A DNA stretch of 54,506 nt from Bryobacterales bacterium (GCA_003132865.1 PKYZ01000629.1:1-54506); one strand, 5' to 3'; counted from the stretch's first letter, positions 17,801 to 26,894 are shown. The notes: generated by a model not told the origin, from the letters alone. Numbers and translations: made by a program.

Positions 17801-19727
17801 CGCTTTGCAGACCGTCAACGCCGGGCTCTACGACGCGTTCGTGGTGGGAATCGATACCGCAGGTCAGATTGGCAGCCCGTTGCCGGGAATCACGCTTTCA
17901 GGAAGTTTGGCGGACTTCTCGTGGAATACGGTTAGCGGCGCCACGCAGTATCAATTGACTGTCGGCACCACTCCGGGTGGTACGAATATCTTCAACGGCA
18001 CAACCACCGGGACATCGCAAACCGTGGATTTCATTCCCTGCACGGGTGGAACCATCTACGTGGAATTATCCGCTTACGTGGGCGGCAGTTTCCAGCCAGC
18101 GGGCGAGACTAGCTATCCGTGCAAATCGGCCATCGGGGATTTCAACGGAGACGGGCACCAGGATCTGGTATGGCAGAACAATAGCACTCGGCAAGTTACG
18201 GTGAACTATTACGGCGACGCCACTCCCGTGGCCCAAGGCTGGAACTATCTAAACAGCGGAGGCGTTCCGGGTTGGCACGTGGTGGGCACCGGTGATTTCG
18301 ACGGGAACGGCGTGCCGGATCTAGTCTGGCAGAATGATACCACGCGCCAGGTCACCGTCAATTACTATGGCGGTGCGGGCGGTGCGGTCTACCAGGGCTG
18401 GGCATATTTGAATGCTGCGGGCGTCCCTGGCTGGTCTGTGGTGGGGGTGGCCGATATGGACGGAAACGGCGTGCCGGACTTGATCTGGCAGAACGACACC
18501 ACGAAGGTGGTCACGGTGAATTATTACGGCGGCGCCGGTGGTGCGGTCTACCAGGGCTGGGCATACCTAAACAGTACGGGGAATCCGGGATGGAGCGTAG
18601 TAGGCGTGGCGGATTTCGACGGTAATGGGACGCCGGACTTGGTGTGGCAGAATCTTTCCACCCGGCAGGTGACGGTGAACTATTACGGTGGCACCGGTGG
18701 CGCGACCTACCAAAACTGGGCATATTTGAATGCCGCAGGATTTCCCGGCTGGACTGTTGTCGGTGCCCGGGATTTTAACGCGGATGGCGTACCGGACTTG
18801 GTTTGGCAGAATGATACCACCCACCAGGTCACGGTACATTTCTACGGCGGCAATGGAGGCGCCGTCGACGAGGGGTGGAATTGGATTAACAGCACAGGCT
18901 ACACAGGTTGGCAGGTAGCTGGGGTGGCCGACTTCGACGGTAACGGCGAGCCGGATGTGGTTTGGCTGAACAATTCAACCCGGCAGGTGACCGTCAATTA
19001 CTATGAGTTCGGGGGTGCGGTCTACCAAAGCTGGAACAATCTCAACAACGGTGTGGCTGGCTGGCACGTAGTGGGCACCGGCGACTTTGACGGGAACGGG
19101 GTGCCGGATCTGGTGTGGCAAAATGATAGCACCCGGCAGGTAACGGTGAACTACTACGGGGGCGCTGGCGGCGCTGTTTACCAGGGCTGGGCATATTTGA
19201 ACGCTGCAGGAGTTCCCGGATGGTCGGTGGTGGCAGTGGCTGACATGAACGGGGACGGTGTACCGGACCTGATCTGGCAGAACGACACCACGAATCAGGT
19301 CACAGTCAACTATTACGGAGGCGCAGGCGGCGCGGTTTACCAAGGCTGGAATTGGCTCAACAGCGTTGGCGAGCCGGCCGGCTGGCTAGTAGTGGGGGCC
19401 GCGGATTTTGACGGTAATGGGACACCGGACCTGGTCTGGCAGAATAGCGCCACACGGCAGATCACGGTGAACTATTACGGTGGGGTCGGGGGCGCCACCT
19501 ATAAAGGCTGGACATACTTGAATGCCGCGGGAGTCCCCGGCTGGACTGTGGTGGGGGCCAGTGATTTTGACGGTAACGGCTTCCCGGACTTGGTCTTAGA
19601 AAGTGACACCACTGGCCAGGCAATTGTCGATTACTACGGCGGTGCAGGTGGCGCCGTCTACCAGGGCTCGAATTCGCTGGGTTTTGCGAACCCTGGCTGG
19701 CGCGCCATCGTTCCCAAGTCCAGGTAA
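14805..19727 (+). CDS. Giant secreted SBBP-repeat / Asp-box / VCBS-repeat protein
   Basis: This is a 1640-residue predicted extracellular protein. A signal peptide (about 1-24, VALLLSVAALSSAAS) leads to an SBBP-associated N-terminal domain starting LSFEENRGQADSQVRFLSRG. Residues about 260-640 carry SBBP beta-propeller repeats (AVDSSGNAYVTGFT type). Residues about 650-950 carry photosynthesis-type or sortilin-like Asp-box repeats (YQTTNGGTSW). A short fibronectin-like segment (about 1030-1100) follows, then ten VCBS/FG-GAP-type repeats of about 53 residues with DxDxNG calcium-binding loops (GDFDGNGVPDLVWQND). Such proteins are abundant in Acidobacteriota; their ligand is unknown. ACGGAG precedes the ATG and TATACT lies at 14777-14782. 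It is followed by a paralogue. Confidence 0.85.
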   Translation: MNLRYGNGLSVALLLSVAALSSAASRPAAKTAPPEVQARALANYGNLPLSFEENRGQADSQVRFLSRGSGYAILLAPSEVVLNVRAPGKPGQPAKQSAIRMSFPGAKSSAAIAGGERQSAVSSYFFGKDPAKWLSGIPNYSRVHYRGVYPGVDLVLYGNQGRLEYDFEIAPGADPRAIRLAFDGVDGMRIDGAGDLVVSTAAGEMRQHKPIVYQESGGLRHTIDGRYVLQSHNRVAFEVGGYDARKPLIVDPVLSFATYLGSPGDELDFALPAAASQATFPAVAVDQLGNVYVTGFNAGSAATFTGHPATLTAAQGGGGTEVFVVKMNSTGALVYDVVFGGGHTDVGGGIAVDSSGNAYVTGFTSSPNFPITASAAQNTNNGLFNAFVAKVNTAGTALVYSTYLGGSGSFWGRAIAVDHSGNAYVTGTAAESGSTSFPLVSPISSTPSAGFLTEVNAGGTAFVYSTYLPAGIGYGIAVDSNGDAYVTGSTGTASAPSPAQGYVLKVNAGGTVGYGPVLLGSSGAALQTVGFGIALDAQNDAYVTGTTNDPTFPEITSGAAQTTYGGGLTDGFALKLNSSGGLVYATYIGGLGSNLIPERGSGIGVDLEGNAYVSGTTQCIGFPTVNPISGARNGGPAVLMEGTVSGSSSNWSPTTLTGSFDQVNALAFDPSGNLYAGTSALNATGGGVYKLASGTWTSANSGITSTTIDSIAVDPNASSTVYAAGSGHLYQTTNGGTSWTVLAQGVGTSAVIAIAKTSPSTVYVGSSVGLIYSTNAGSSWSSPTTLPGTGAVGALIVDPIHLTTAYAGTPTGVYKTTDGGAHWTAVNTGLPGVPVTSLAINGSTSTIYAATGNGLYYTTNAGANWTQATLGQIASTPLLVAVDAGNIVYVAFRGAGMATGTNGGTSQNDWSALTYNGLTQNQILALAVPPSSSGTAYAGIVSATTAFLTEIGPNGQSFLSSTCIGGSDNNLGQNIAVTPGGAAYVSGATIATNFPATPGALQTVNAGLYDAFVVGIDTAGQIGSPLPGITLSGSLADFSWNTVSGATQYQLTVGTTPGGTNIFNGTTTGTSQTVDFIPCTGGTIYVELSAYVGGSFQPAGETSYPCKSAIGDFNGDGHQDLVWQNNSTRQVTVNYYGDATPVAQGWNYLNSGGVPGWHVVGTGDFDGNGVPDLVWQNDTTRQVTVNYYGGAGGAVYQGWAYLNAAGVPGWSVVGVADMDGNGVPDLIWQNDTTKVVTVNYYGGAGGAVYQGWAYLNSTGNPGWSVVGVADFDGNGTPDLVWQNLSTRQVTVNYYGGTGGATYQNWAYLNAAGFPGWTVVGARDFNADGVPDLVWQNDTTHQVTVHFYGGNGGAVDEGWNWINSTGYTGWQVAGVADFDGNGEPDVVWLNNSTRQVTVNYYEFGGAVYQSWNNLNNGVAGWHVVGTGDFDGNGVPDLVWQNDSTRQVTVNYYGGAGGAVYQGWAYLNAAGVPGWSVVAVADMNGDGVPDLIWQNDTTNQVTVNYYGGAGGAVYQGWNWLNSVGEPAGWLVVGAADFDGNGTPDLVWQNSATRQITVNYYGGVGGATYKGWTYLNAAGVPGWTVVGASDFDGNGFPDLVLESDTTGQAIVDYYGGAGGAVYQGSNSLGFANPGWRAIVPKSR
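18135..19700 (+). repeat. Ten tandem VCBS/FG-GAP coding repeats
   Basis: Ten units of about 159 bp encode the pattern (A/G)DFDGNG.PDLVWQND, then TRQVTVNYYGG, then a WAYLNAAG..GW.VVG linker. Two units run close to identical at DNA level (for example from 18283 and from 19072). The last unit has lost the WQN motif (VLESDTT). High DNA identity points to recent expansion by unequal recombination. Confidence 0.85.
18436..18830 (+). repeat. Segment shared almost exactly with the neighbouring paralogue (copy 1)
   Basis: This block lines up with 22936-23330 at an offset of 4500 bp, later shifted by three bases. Long runs are identical, including most of 18440-18530. The unit order (KVVTV-unit, LSTRQ-unit, NADG-unit) is the same in both genes. 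Confidence 0.8.
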
Positions 19728-19805
19728 GGCTGCTGGAGTGCCGGACCTTAGATCTCTCAGGATATAGCCCTAAAGCGAACGCGTGAAAGTACCGATCTAA
19801 AGGGC

Positions 19806-22800
19806 ATGAACTCGTTGGTTCGAGTCTGCCTGGTATGGTCGCTTCTCGCCGCTTTGCTTTCCGCCTACCCCCGGGACGGTGCTTACCGGAACCGGCCGCT
19901 GGTCTTCGAGTCGCATCGGTCCGCGGTTGGCGGAATGCCATGGTTCACTGCGCACGTTTCCGGCCGCAACTTGTCATTCGGTGCTTCTGGCATGGTTTTC
20001 GAGTGGGGCTCAGGCGCGGGCGCAGCCGATCCTCAGCCTGAGATCACCATGCGCCTGGCGGGTGCGCGTGGGAACGTGGCCCCGCAGGCCGTCGGGCCGC
20101 AAGCCGGCAGTGCAAATTATCTGGTCGGCTCTCCGGACCGCTGGCGGCTCGGCGCGCCGCTGTTCGAAACAATCAGCTACGCAGGCCTCTATCCCGGCGT
20201 CGACCTTATCTATTACGGTGACCAGAACCGGGTCGAATACGACTTTGTGGTGGCGCCCGGCGCCTCGTGGCGCTCCATCCGTCTGGAATTCAGGGGTGCC
20301 AAGGCCGTTGAAATCGACAAATCCGGCGATTTGAAGCTTCAGACTAGTTTGGGCTGGCTGCGCCATCGCCGTCCGCGGGTTTATCAGCAGCTCGCTGTTG
20401 GCAGGCGTGAAGTCTCGGGACATTTCGTCCTGAAAGGGGGTCGCCAAGCCGGCTTCGAAATCGGCGCCTATGATCCCAGCCTTCCGCTGGTGATCGATCC
20501 AACGCTGGTCTATTCCAGTTACCTCGGTGGGAGCGCCGACGATTACGGTTACAGCGTCGCGGTGGACAACTCCGGCTGCGTTTATACCGTGGGGGAAACC
20601 TGGTCGGCCAACTTCCCGCTGCTCAATCCTGAGCAAAGTGTCCCGACCGGCGACACCGATATCTTCGTCACCAAATGGAACGCAGCGGGCACCGGAATCG
20701 TCTACTCGACCTACATCGGGGGTAGCAACCGGGATGTGCCGCTGGGTATTGCAGTTGATTCGGCAGGCAACGCCTACGTCACGGGCTTCACCTATTCGGC
20801 GAATTTCCCCATTACCGGCGGCGCCTTGCGGAGCAGCTTCAGCGGCCAGAGCAAAGCCTTCGTCCTCAAACTGAACTCGAGCGGCAACACCCTGGTCTAT
20901 TCCACGTTCCTGGGCGGCAGCGGCGACGATTACGCCACCGGAATCGCCGTTGATGCCGCCGGCCAGGCGTATCTTTCCGGCTACACGGCGTCGATCGATT
21001 TCCCCGTTAGCTCAAACGCCTTCCAAAGCTCTTACGGCGGGGGTGCATCCGACGGGTTCTTCGCCAAACTGAACGCGGCCGGCTCGCAGTTGGTCTACGC
21101 CACTTATCTCGGCGGTATTGGTAACGATACTGCTTTCGCAGTGGCGTTGGATCCGGCGGCAAATGCTTACTTGACGGGACAAACGCAATCGTCGAACTTT
21201 CCGGTGCTTAACGCTCTTCAGCCTTCGTATAGCGAAAGCGCCGCCTTCGTGGTGAAGCTGAATGCATCGAGCCAGGTGTTGTATTCCACCTATCTGGGGG
21301 GCACGGGGTCGAGTATCGGAACCGGCATAGCAGCGGACGCAGCCGGCAATGCCTACGTGGCGGGATACACCAACGCGCCGGATTTCCCGGTCACTTCCAA
21401 CGCCTACCAGCTTAGCAACCACGGCAGCTATGATACCTTCGTGGCCAAACTAAGCTCCGATGGGAGCACCATTCTGAGCGCCACCTACTTCGGCGGAACC
21501 GCCTCGGAGAGCACCTCGGGCATCGCGCTGGACGGCTCGGGCAACGTGTTTGTCGCCGGTTCCAGCTATTCGATGGATCTCCCGCTACAGGCGCCGGAGC
21601 AGGCCAGTTACGGCGGTGGGGGCGACGCGTTTGCAGCCGCCTTCAACAATCAACTGAGCAGCCTGTATTTTTCCACCTATTTTGGCGGCGCGGAAAACGA
21701 GATAGGCGCCGGTATCGCCGTCGATTCTTCTGGTAATGCCTACCTGACAGGATCGACCAGTAGCGGCCAATCGGCCCTGGGTATTCCCATCACCTCGGGC
21801 GTGTTTCAAACTTCAGGACAGGGTGGCTTGGATGCCTTCCTGGCGAAATTCTCCTCCGTCTCCTCCGGCGCTCCCCTGAGCTGTAGCGCGTCGGCCCCCA
21901 CGCCGTTGAACATTCCGGTCAACGGTCCAGCCGACCAAGTGGGCGATATCGTGCTGAGCTGTACGGGTGGCACGGCGGGTATTTCGGCGGTCACCGAGGT
22001 GCAGGTCACGCTGAATTCCAATGTCGCAGCCGGCACGCAGCCGGAGCTGCTGATCGATAATCCGCCGCCAGCATCCCAGGTCTCGAATGTAAACGTGTTT
22101 TGGGGCGCACTAAACGGGGCCAACTCCGTTGTCTTCACTGGTATATCCTTTACCGTGCCGGGGCCTTCCGCCGTGCTCACTCTGCGGATTACTAACATAC
22201 AAGTGAATGCGTCGACGATTCCATCACCGGGCCAAGTCATCGCAACGGTGTCGGCGTTAAACTCATCTCCCTCCTTGACTGTGATTCAACCGCAGCAGAC
22301 CGTCGCCACAGCCAGCGTACAGTTGCAAGGTTTTGTGATGTCGAAGTCCGCCGCTCCAGCGAACTGTGTGTCGCCAGCCGCCGACACCGCCTTTTTGGTC
22401 AGCGATCCCCAAGCTCTGCTCTGGTTCCAGGTTACCAACGCGGAGGCTGGGGATGCGATCCGGACGGACTGGTATGCTCCTAGCGGCACCCTATACCAGA
22501 GTTCTACCTTGAACGCGGCCGTTTCGGGCAATCAATGTTTCTGGGACACCCTGAGCATCGTGGGCGCATCGACGTCCATGGCGGGTGGCTGGAGTGTGAG
22601 CGTACACTGGAACAATTCCCTGCTTATCTCGACGTTTTTCAGGGTATCGAGTGCGGGTACCCCGGAGGTGATCTGGCAGAACACGACTACGCGTCAGGTG
22701 ACCATGCACTGTTATGCCCCTGGACCAACGGATGTGGGCTGGGCTTGGCTGAACTCGGCTGGAGATCCCGGTTGGAAGGTGGTTGGAATGGCCGACATGG

Positions 22801-23435
22801 ATGGCAATGGCGTACCCGATCTGATATGGCAGAACGATACGACGCGACAGGTGACGGTCAATTACTACGGCGGTGCGGGTGGTACGGTCTACCAGGGCTG
22901 GGCGTATTTGAATGCTGTGGGAAACCCGGGCTGGTCGGTGGTGGGGGTGGCCGATATGGACGGAAACGGCGTGCCGGACTTAATCTGGCAGAACGACACC
23001 ACGAAGGTGATCACGGTGAATTATTACGGCATCGCCAGTGGCGCGGTCTACTACCAGGGCTGGGCATACCTGAACAGCACGGGGAATCCGGGATGGAGCG
23101 CAGTAGGCGTAGCGGATTTCGACGGTAACGGGACGCCGGACCTGGTGTGGCAGAATCTTTCCACCCGGCAGGTCACGGTGAACTACTACGGTGGGACCGG
23201 CGGCGCGACCTACCAAGGCTGGGCATACTTGAATGCCGCGGGAGACCCCGGTTGGACTGTGGTAGGTGCCCGGGATTTTAACGCGGATGGCGCACCGGAC
23301 CTGGTTTGGCAGAACGATAGCACCCAGCAGGTGACCGTCAATTACTATGGCGGCTATGCAGGCAAGGTTTACCAGGGATGGGCATGGCTGAATTCGACTG
23401 GCTTCGCCGGATGGCGAGCCCTGGCGGCGAACTGA
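19806..23435 (+). CDS. Second secreted SBBP-repeat / VCBS-repeat protein
   Basis: This is a 1209-residue paralogue of the preceding gene. A signal peptide (about 1-18, VRVCLVWSLLAALLSAYP) is followed by the same N-terminal domain (GLYPGVDLIYYGDQNRVEYDF) and about eight SBBP repeats between residues 235 and 690 (AVDSAGNAYVTGFT). A beta-sandwich region (about 700-840) and a second one (about 845-945, ending MAGGWSVSVHWNNSLL) precede one degenerate and four good VCBS repeats. It lacks the Asp-box part of its neighbour. The gap between the genes is 78 bp, so they may be co-transcribed. Secretion is inferred from the signal peptide. Confidence 0.85.
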   Translation: MNSLVRVCLVWSLLAALLSAYPRDGAYRNRPLVFESHRSAVGGMPWFTAHVSGRNLSFGASGMVFEWGSGAGAADPQPEITMRLAGARGNVAPQAVGPQAGSANYLVGSPDRWRLGAPLFETISYAGLYPGVDLIYYGDQNRVEYDFVVAPGASWRSIRLEFRGAKAVEIDKSGDLKLQTSLGWLRHRRPRVYQQLAVGRREVSGHFVLKGGRQAGFEIGAYDPSLPLVIDPTLVYSSYLGGSADDYGYSVAVDNSGCVYTVGETWSANFPLLNPEQSVPTGDTDIFVTKWNAAGTGIVYSTYIGGSNRDVPLGIAVDSAGNAYVTGFTYSANFPITGGALRSSFSGQSKAFVLKLNSSGNTLVYSTFLGGSGDDYATGIAVDAAGQAYLSGYTASIDFPVSSNAFQSSYGGGASDGFFAKLNAAGSQLVYATYLGGIGNDTAFAVALDPAANAYLTGQTQSSNFPVLNALQPSYSESAAFVVKLNASSQVLYSTYLGGTGSSIGTGIAADAAGNAYVAGYTNAPDFPVTSNAYQLSNHGSYDTFVAKLSSDGSTILSATYFGGTASESTSGIALDGSGNVFVAGSSYSMDLPLQAPEQASYGGGGDAFAAAFNNQLSSLYFSTYFGGAENEIGAGIAVDSSGNAYLTGSTSSGQSALGIPITSGVFQTSGQGGLDAFLAKFSSVSSGAPLSCSASAPTPLNIPVNGPADQVGDIVLSCTGGTAGISAVTEVQVTLNSNVAAGTQPELLIDNPPPASQVSNVNVFWGALNGANSVVFTGISFTVPGPSAVLTLRITNIQVNASTIPSPGQVIATVSALNSSPSLTVIQPQQTVATASVQLQGFVMSKSAAPANCVSPAADTAFLVSDPQALLWFQVTNAEAGDAIRTDWYAPSGTLYQSSTLNAAVSGNQCFWDTLSIVGASTSMAGGWSVSVHWNNSLLISTFFRVSSAGTPEVIWQNTTTRQVTMHCYAPGPTDVGWAWLNSAGDPGWKVVGMADMDGNGVPDLIWQNDTTRQVTVNYYGGAGGTVYQGWAYLNAVGNPGWSVVGVADMDGNGVPDLIWQNDTTKVITVNYYGIASGAVYYQGWAYLNSTGNPGWSAVGVADFDGNGTPDLVWQNLSTRQVTVNYYGGTGGATYQGWAYLNAAGDPGWTVVGARDFNADGAPDLVWQNDSTQQVTVNYYGGYAGKVYQGWAWLNSTGFAGWRALAAN
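22936..23330 (+). repeat. Segment shared almost exactly with the neighbouring paralogue (copy 2)
   Basis: This is the counterpart of 18436-18830. It carries a three-base insertion near 23050 (an extra Tyr codon, VYYQGW instead of VYQGW) and scattered third-position changes. The SBBP parts of the two genes are far less alike than this block, which argues for local gene conversion or segment exchange. Confidence 0.8.
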
Positions 23436-23602
23436 CAAGGACTTCGCCGAATGTGCGCAGAGTCCGATCACACCTGCCGGCCGTGTACCTCGATTCGCAA
23501 CGCGCCGTACAAAAGCGACTAAAGCCTCGTTTCACAGTCACCTATTGTATTCCAAACCGCGTCCATAATATCCAAAGTCATTTTGGTCCCCGCAAGAATT
23601 GT

Positions 23603-24778
23603 TTACATCGCGCCCACCTTAAACTGCCGGATGACACCTACTACCTCGGCCTGCTGTGCTTCCGAAAGGTCGTTATAAAAGGGCAGGCGTAGCAGGCAAT
23701 CGCTGACTCGCTCGGTGACCGGACACTGGCCATGGCGGCCGCCAGCCTGCACGCCCATGACGGAGAGGTGCAGCGGCAGATAATGAAACACGCTAAGAAT
23801 GCTGTGCGCCTTTAAGTTTTCGATGAGAGACTGCCGCGCGGCCAGCGAAGGCATGACCAGATAGAACATGTGATACGACTGTTCACAATGGGCCGGGACG
23901 TGCGGCAATTGTACGTCATTCATACAGGCCCACTCGTGTAAATGCTTGTAGTAATATGTCCAGATGCGTTTTCGTGTGGCTGTGATCTGCTCGTATTTTT
24001 CAAGCTGCGCGTACAGAAATGCCGCCAGAATATCGGAAGGCAGATAGCTGGAACCAATATCGACCCAACTGTACTTGTCAACCTGTCCACGGAAGAAATG
24101 GCTCCTGTTAGTGCCCTTTTCGCGGACAATCTCCGCGCGCTCCTCGAGCTTGGAATCGTTGATCACTAACGCGCCGCCCTCGCCGCAGATGACATTCTTG
24201 GTTTCATGGAAGCTCTGAGCTGCCATGCAGCCGAAGGTGCCAAGGTACTTCTGCTTGTAACGGGCGAAAAGCCCGTGCGCATTATCTTCCACGACTGCTA
24301 TTCCGTGGCGTTCCGCTATCTCCAGGATTGTGTCCATTTCAGAACAGACGCCTGCGTAATGGACAGGCAAAATGGCGCGCGTACGCGGTGTGATAAGAGG
24401 CTCCAGTTGCGCTTCATTCAGATTCAGGGTATCTGGGCGGATGTCGATGAAAACAGGCCTGCCGCCGCGTAGGACAAAAGCGTTGACAGTGGAGACGAAC
24501 GTGAAGGACGGGGCAATCACCTCGTCTCCCGGCTGGATATTTAAGAGCAATGCGGCCATTTCCAGCGCGTGCGTGCATGATGTAGTCAGCAGGACGCGTG
24601 CGGCGCCCAATGTCTCTTCGAGCATCGCATGACAGCGCCGCGTATAGGTTCCATCGCCCGCAATGTGCCCTAGGGTGATGGCGTCGGCTACGTAGCGCAA
24701 TTCATTTCCCGTAAGGCCGGGTTTGTTAAACGGGATGCGGTACCGCGCGGAGGGATCAGTCGTCGTGTTCGTCTGCAT
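23603..24778 (-). CDS. wecE: WecE-like dTDP-4-keto-6-deoxyhexose aminotransferase (DegT/DnrJ/EryC1/StrS)
   Basis: This is a 391-residue PLP enzyme. The N-terminus IPFNKPGLTGNELRYV and the active-site stretch SFHETKNVICGEGGALVIND (PLP-binding Lys about 194) are hallmarks of WecE/RffA, which makes dTDP-4-amino-4,6-dideoxygalactose (Fuc4N) from the 4-keto sugar. VEDNAHGL holds the cofactor-contacting Asp. The frame is open 19 codons further, but I chose the ATG at 24778 because the family begins just before the IPFNKP motif. It is last in a minus-strand operon after a methyltransferase and a GT2; a WecD-like acetyltransferase lies at 28135-28884. RmlA/RmlB, which would supply the substrate, are not in the window. 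Confidence 0.87.
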   Translation of the reverse strand: MQTNTTTDPSARYRIPFNKPGLTGNELRYVADAITLGHIAGDGTYTRRCHAMLEETLGAARVLLTTSCTHALEMAALLLNIQPGDEVIAPSFTFVSTVNAFVLRGGRPVFIDIRPDTLNLNEAQLEPLITPRTRAILPVHYAGVCSEMDTILEIAERHGIAVVEDNAHGLFARYKQKYLGTFGCMAAQSFHETKNVICGEGGALVINDSKLEERAEIVREKGTNRSHFFRGQVDKYSWVDIGSSYLPSDILAAFLYAQLEKYEQITATRKRIWTYYYKHLHEWACMNDVQLPHVPAHCEQSYHMFYLVMPSLAARQSLIENLKAHSILSVFHYLPLHLSVMGVQAGGRHGQCPVTERVSDCLLRLPFYNDLSEAQQAEVVGVIRQFKVGAM

Positions 24779-24857
24779 AGATTGGTTGGATCGCGCTGCG
24801 CGATTAGCAAGGATGGTAACAGAGGCGAGAGGCATGTGTCAATGCGTGTGTGCCGTG

Positions 24858-25775
24858 CTACTCTCCGTCAGTCGTTGCCCGGATCGCGTAGCTAGGTTTC
24901 TCCATGCTCCGGGAGTGCATCCGGGCTATGTACTCTCCCAGGATGCCCAACGCGAATAGCTGTGCGCCTGAAAAGATGGAAATGATAGATGCTAGGAAGG
25001 GAAATCCCGGCATACTCGTCCCTTGTAGCAAGTATCGCACCAAGACATAGAGCAGGACCAAGGCTCCGAACAACGTCAGCACAAAGCCCAGGAGACTGGC
25101 GAACTGCAGCGGTAAGGTGCTGAAACCGGTCACCATATTCATGGCGTGGACGATTAGTTTTCCGACCGTGTAATTGGAAGCGCCGATCGTGCGGGGTCTG
25201 TTGACCACGGGTATCGCGGCGAAGCGTTCTGTGCCCCACGTCAGGAGAACGTCGATGGAGACGTATGGTCCATTATAGTTCAAAAATGCGGCGCGGAGAT
25301 GAGTTCGGAAGACCCGAAACGCGCTCACGCTGCGCGCCGTGGCCGCGCCCATGGTGCTCTGGAGGGCAATTTTCGTGATGCGCGTAGCCAGATTGCGTAG
25401 AAAGCCGTGGCTTTCCTTTTGCGGCGTGCCATAGACGACGTCGTAGCCTTCCTGCAGCTTGGCCAACATGCGCGGTAGTTCTTCGGGCGGGTTCTGTTGA
25501 TCGTCATCCATGGTGCCAATGATGTCGTGTGTCGCCGCTCGAATTCCGCAGAGCAGCGCATTATGCTGCCCATAATTTCGGGACAGGTCGATGCCCCGGA
25601 TCCAGTCGTGTTCGGCGGCCAATTGGCGGATGACCTCCCAACTGCGATCGCGGCTCGCGTCGTTCACTAGAATGAGCTCTAGAGGGCGGATCCCCGGGAT
25701 AGCGCCCAGCGCCTGCACAAGGGGCCGCAACGTTTTCTCAGAGTTGAAAACTGGGACGACAACGGAAACAGACAT
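24858..25775 (-). CDS. GT2 polyprenyl-phosphate glycosyltransferase with two membrane helices
   Basis: This is a 305-residue protein. The GT-A domain has SVVVPVFNSEKTL at the N-terminus, LILVNDASRDRSWEV, SRNYGQHNALLCG and the metal site GTMDDDQQNPPEELP. Two long hydrophobic helices follow (about 228-255 and 263-290), as in GtrB/ArnC-type enzymes that place a sugar on undecaprenyl phosphate. ATG at 25775 was chosen because the family motif begins there. It lies 79 bp upstream of wecE, suggesting it handles the amino sugar. A broken close paralogue lies at 27188-27867. Confidence 0.88.
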   Translation of the reverse strand: MSVSVVVPVFNSEKTLRPLVQALGAIPGIRPLELILVNDASRDRSWEVIRQLAAEHDWIRGIDLSRNYGQHNALLCGIRAATHDIIGTMDDDQQNPPEELPRMLAKLQEGYDVVYGTPQKESHGFLRNLATRITKIALQSTMGAATARSVSAFRVFRTHLRAAFLNYNGPYVSIDVLLTWGTERFAAIPVVNRPRTIGASNYTVGKLIVHAMNMVTGFSTLPLQFASLLGFVLTLFGALVLLYVLVRYLLQGTSMPGFPFLASIISIFSGAQLFALGILGEYIARMHSRSMEKPSYAIRATTDGE

Positions 25776-26021
25776 ACGCCAATTTGACCATAACTGACCA
25801 GAATGCTTCAGAGCCGGTAGCGTGATGATCCAGGCACGGCATTGTCCGGCGGCGTGCTCGCCGCGCGCTCGAAGCGGAGACCTGCTCATCCGTGGCAGGC
25901 GCAATGTAAGATACTCTGCCCGGTTGGCCCCTAAGCATCCTTGACGCGGCCCGCGATGGCCAAGGCGAAGAAACCTTAGGGTTTGTCCCAGGCAATCTGT
26001 GGGTAGGTGTACGCGGAAACC

Positions 26022-26861
26022 TTAGCCCTTCCGCGCCACAGCCATACAGCTTCCTCCCATTCGCAGAGGCCTCAGTTCGGCAATCCTGGACAATTCCCGC
26101 CGACTCAACATCTGTAGTATTCGGCCGACTAGAGGATGGCCGAGTTCGTGGTCGGATCGGACGGCACCCTCGGAAACCTTCCTCGGCGCAAAGCCAAGTC
26201 GGTACGGCAGTACGCGGCGAAAGAGGATTGGAAGCGGCAGAAAACCAAAGAAGTAGGTTGCAAACTCGACCGTATAGCCAGCGTCTTCCAGGAGGCAGCG
26301 CAATGTTGTGGCGGTATACCGCCGCGAGTGGCCTGCCAGCATGTCTTCGCCCGACCAGAGCCACTGGTAAGCTGGGACGGTGAGGTACACCCGCCCTCCG
26401 GGAATGACGAGTCGATTGATTCCGGTCAGGAAGCCGCGGTCGTCACGGATGTGCTCGACAACATCAAACAAGCCCACCGCTGGAAGAGTCTCCGGCAACA
26501 CCCCAGCGTCCTCCAGGGTCGCCCGCATGATCTGGCGTATGCCGCGGTTGAAGGCGTTTCGAACCCCCGCAAGTCCCGGTTCCACGAGGACCACTTCCAG
26601 CCCGGACTCCTGAATCGCCCGGGCAACGTAACCATTCCCGCCGCCAACATCAAAGAGCGCACCGGGTGGCGGGAAAAGCTTGATCGCTGCGAGAATACAG
26701 CGATTCCGGTGTCCAAACCAAAAAGACGAGTCTTCGACCGAGAAGCATAAAGCATTCCCTTCCTCTGGGTATGAGACTGCGGATAGTTGTCGTGAACTCC
26801 ACCAGCCGTCTTGGCCAAGCTCGAGGTTTGGCGCGATCTCCCGCAGATTCGATGTATGCAT
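26022..26861 (-). CDS. SAM-dependent methyltransferase, class I
   Basis: This is a 279-residue protein. Motif I reads ALFDVGGGNGYVARAIQ (about 67-83), strand 2 ends VVLVEPG, and AVGLFDVVEHIRDD (about 127-140) is the post-II motif. GGRVYLTVPAYQWLWSGED follows. The sequence after motif III (GHSRRYTATTLRCLLEDAGY) is common in small-molecule and glycan methyltransferases. It is first of three minus-strand genes ending with wecE; the GT2 gene begins about 250 bp downstream, so a separate promoter for that gene is possible. Confidence 0.82.
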   Translation of the reverse strand: MHTSNLREIAPNLELGQDGWWSSRQLSAVSYPEEGNALCFSVEDSSFWFGHRNRCILAAIKLFPPPGALFDVGGGNGYVARAIQESGLEVVLVEPGLAGVRNAFNRGIRQIMRATLEDAGVLPETLPAVGLFDVVEHIRDDRGFLTGINRLVIPGGRVYLTVPAYQWLWSGEDMLAGHSRRYTATTLRCLLEDAGYTVEFATYFFGFLPLPILFRRVLPYRLGFAPRKVSEGAVRSDHELGHPLVGRILQMLSRRELSRIAELRPLRMGGSCMAVARKG

Positions 26862-26894
26862 CTCTCAGAACCGTACCAATCGTAAATCGTATCA

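Noticed and set aside
18135..19700. Tandem array as a CRISPR-like structure
   Set aside because: The repeats are coding, about 159 bp long and keep frame as VCBS units; there are no short repeats with unique spacers.
19748..19800. Inverted repeat TTAGATC/GATCTAA between the two giant genes as terminator
   Set aside because: The arms are 39 bases apart and AT-rich with no U-run; too weak to call.
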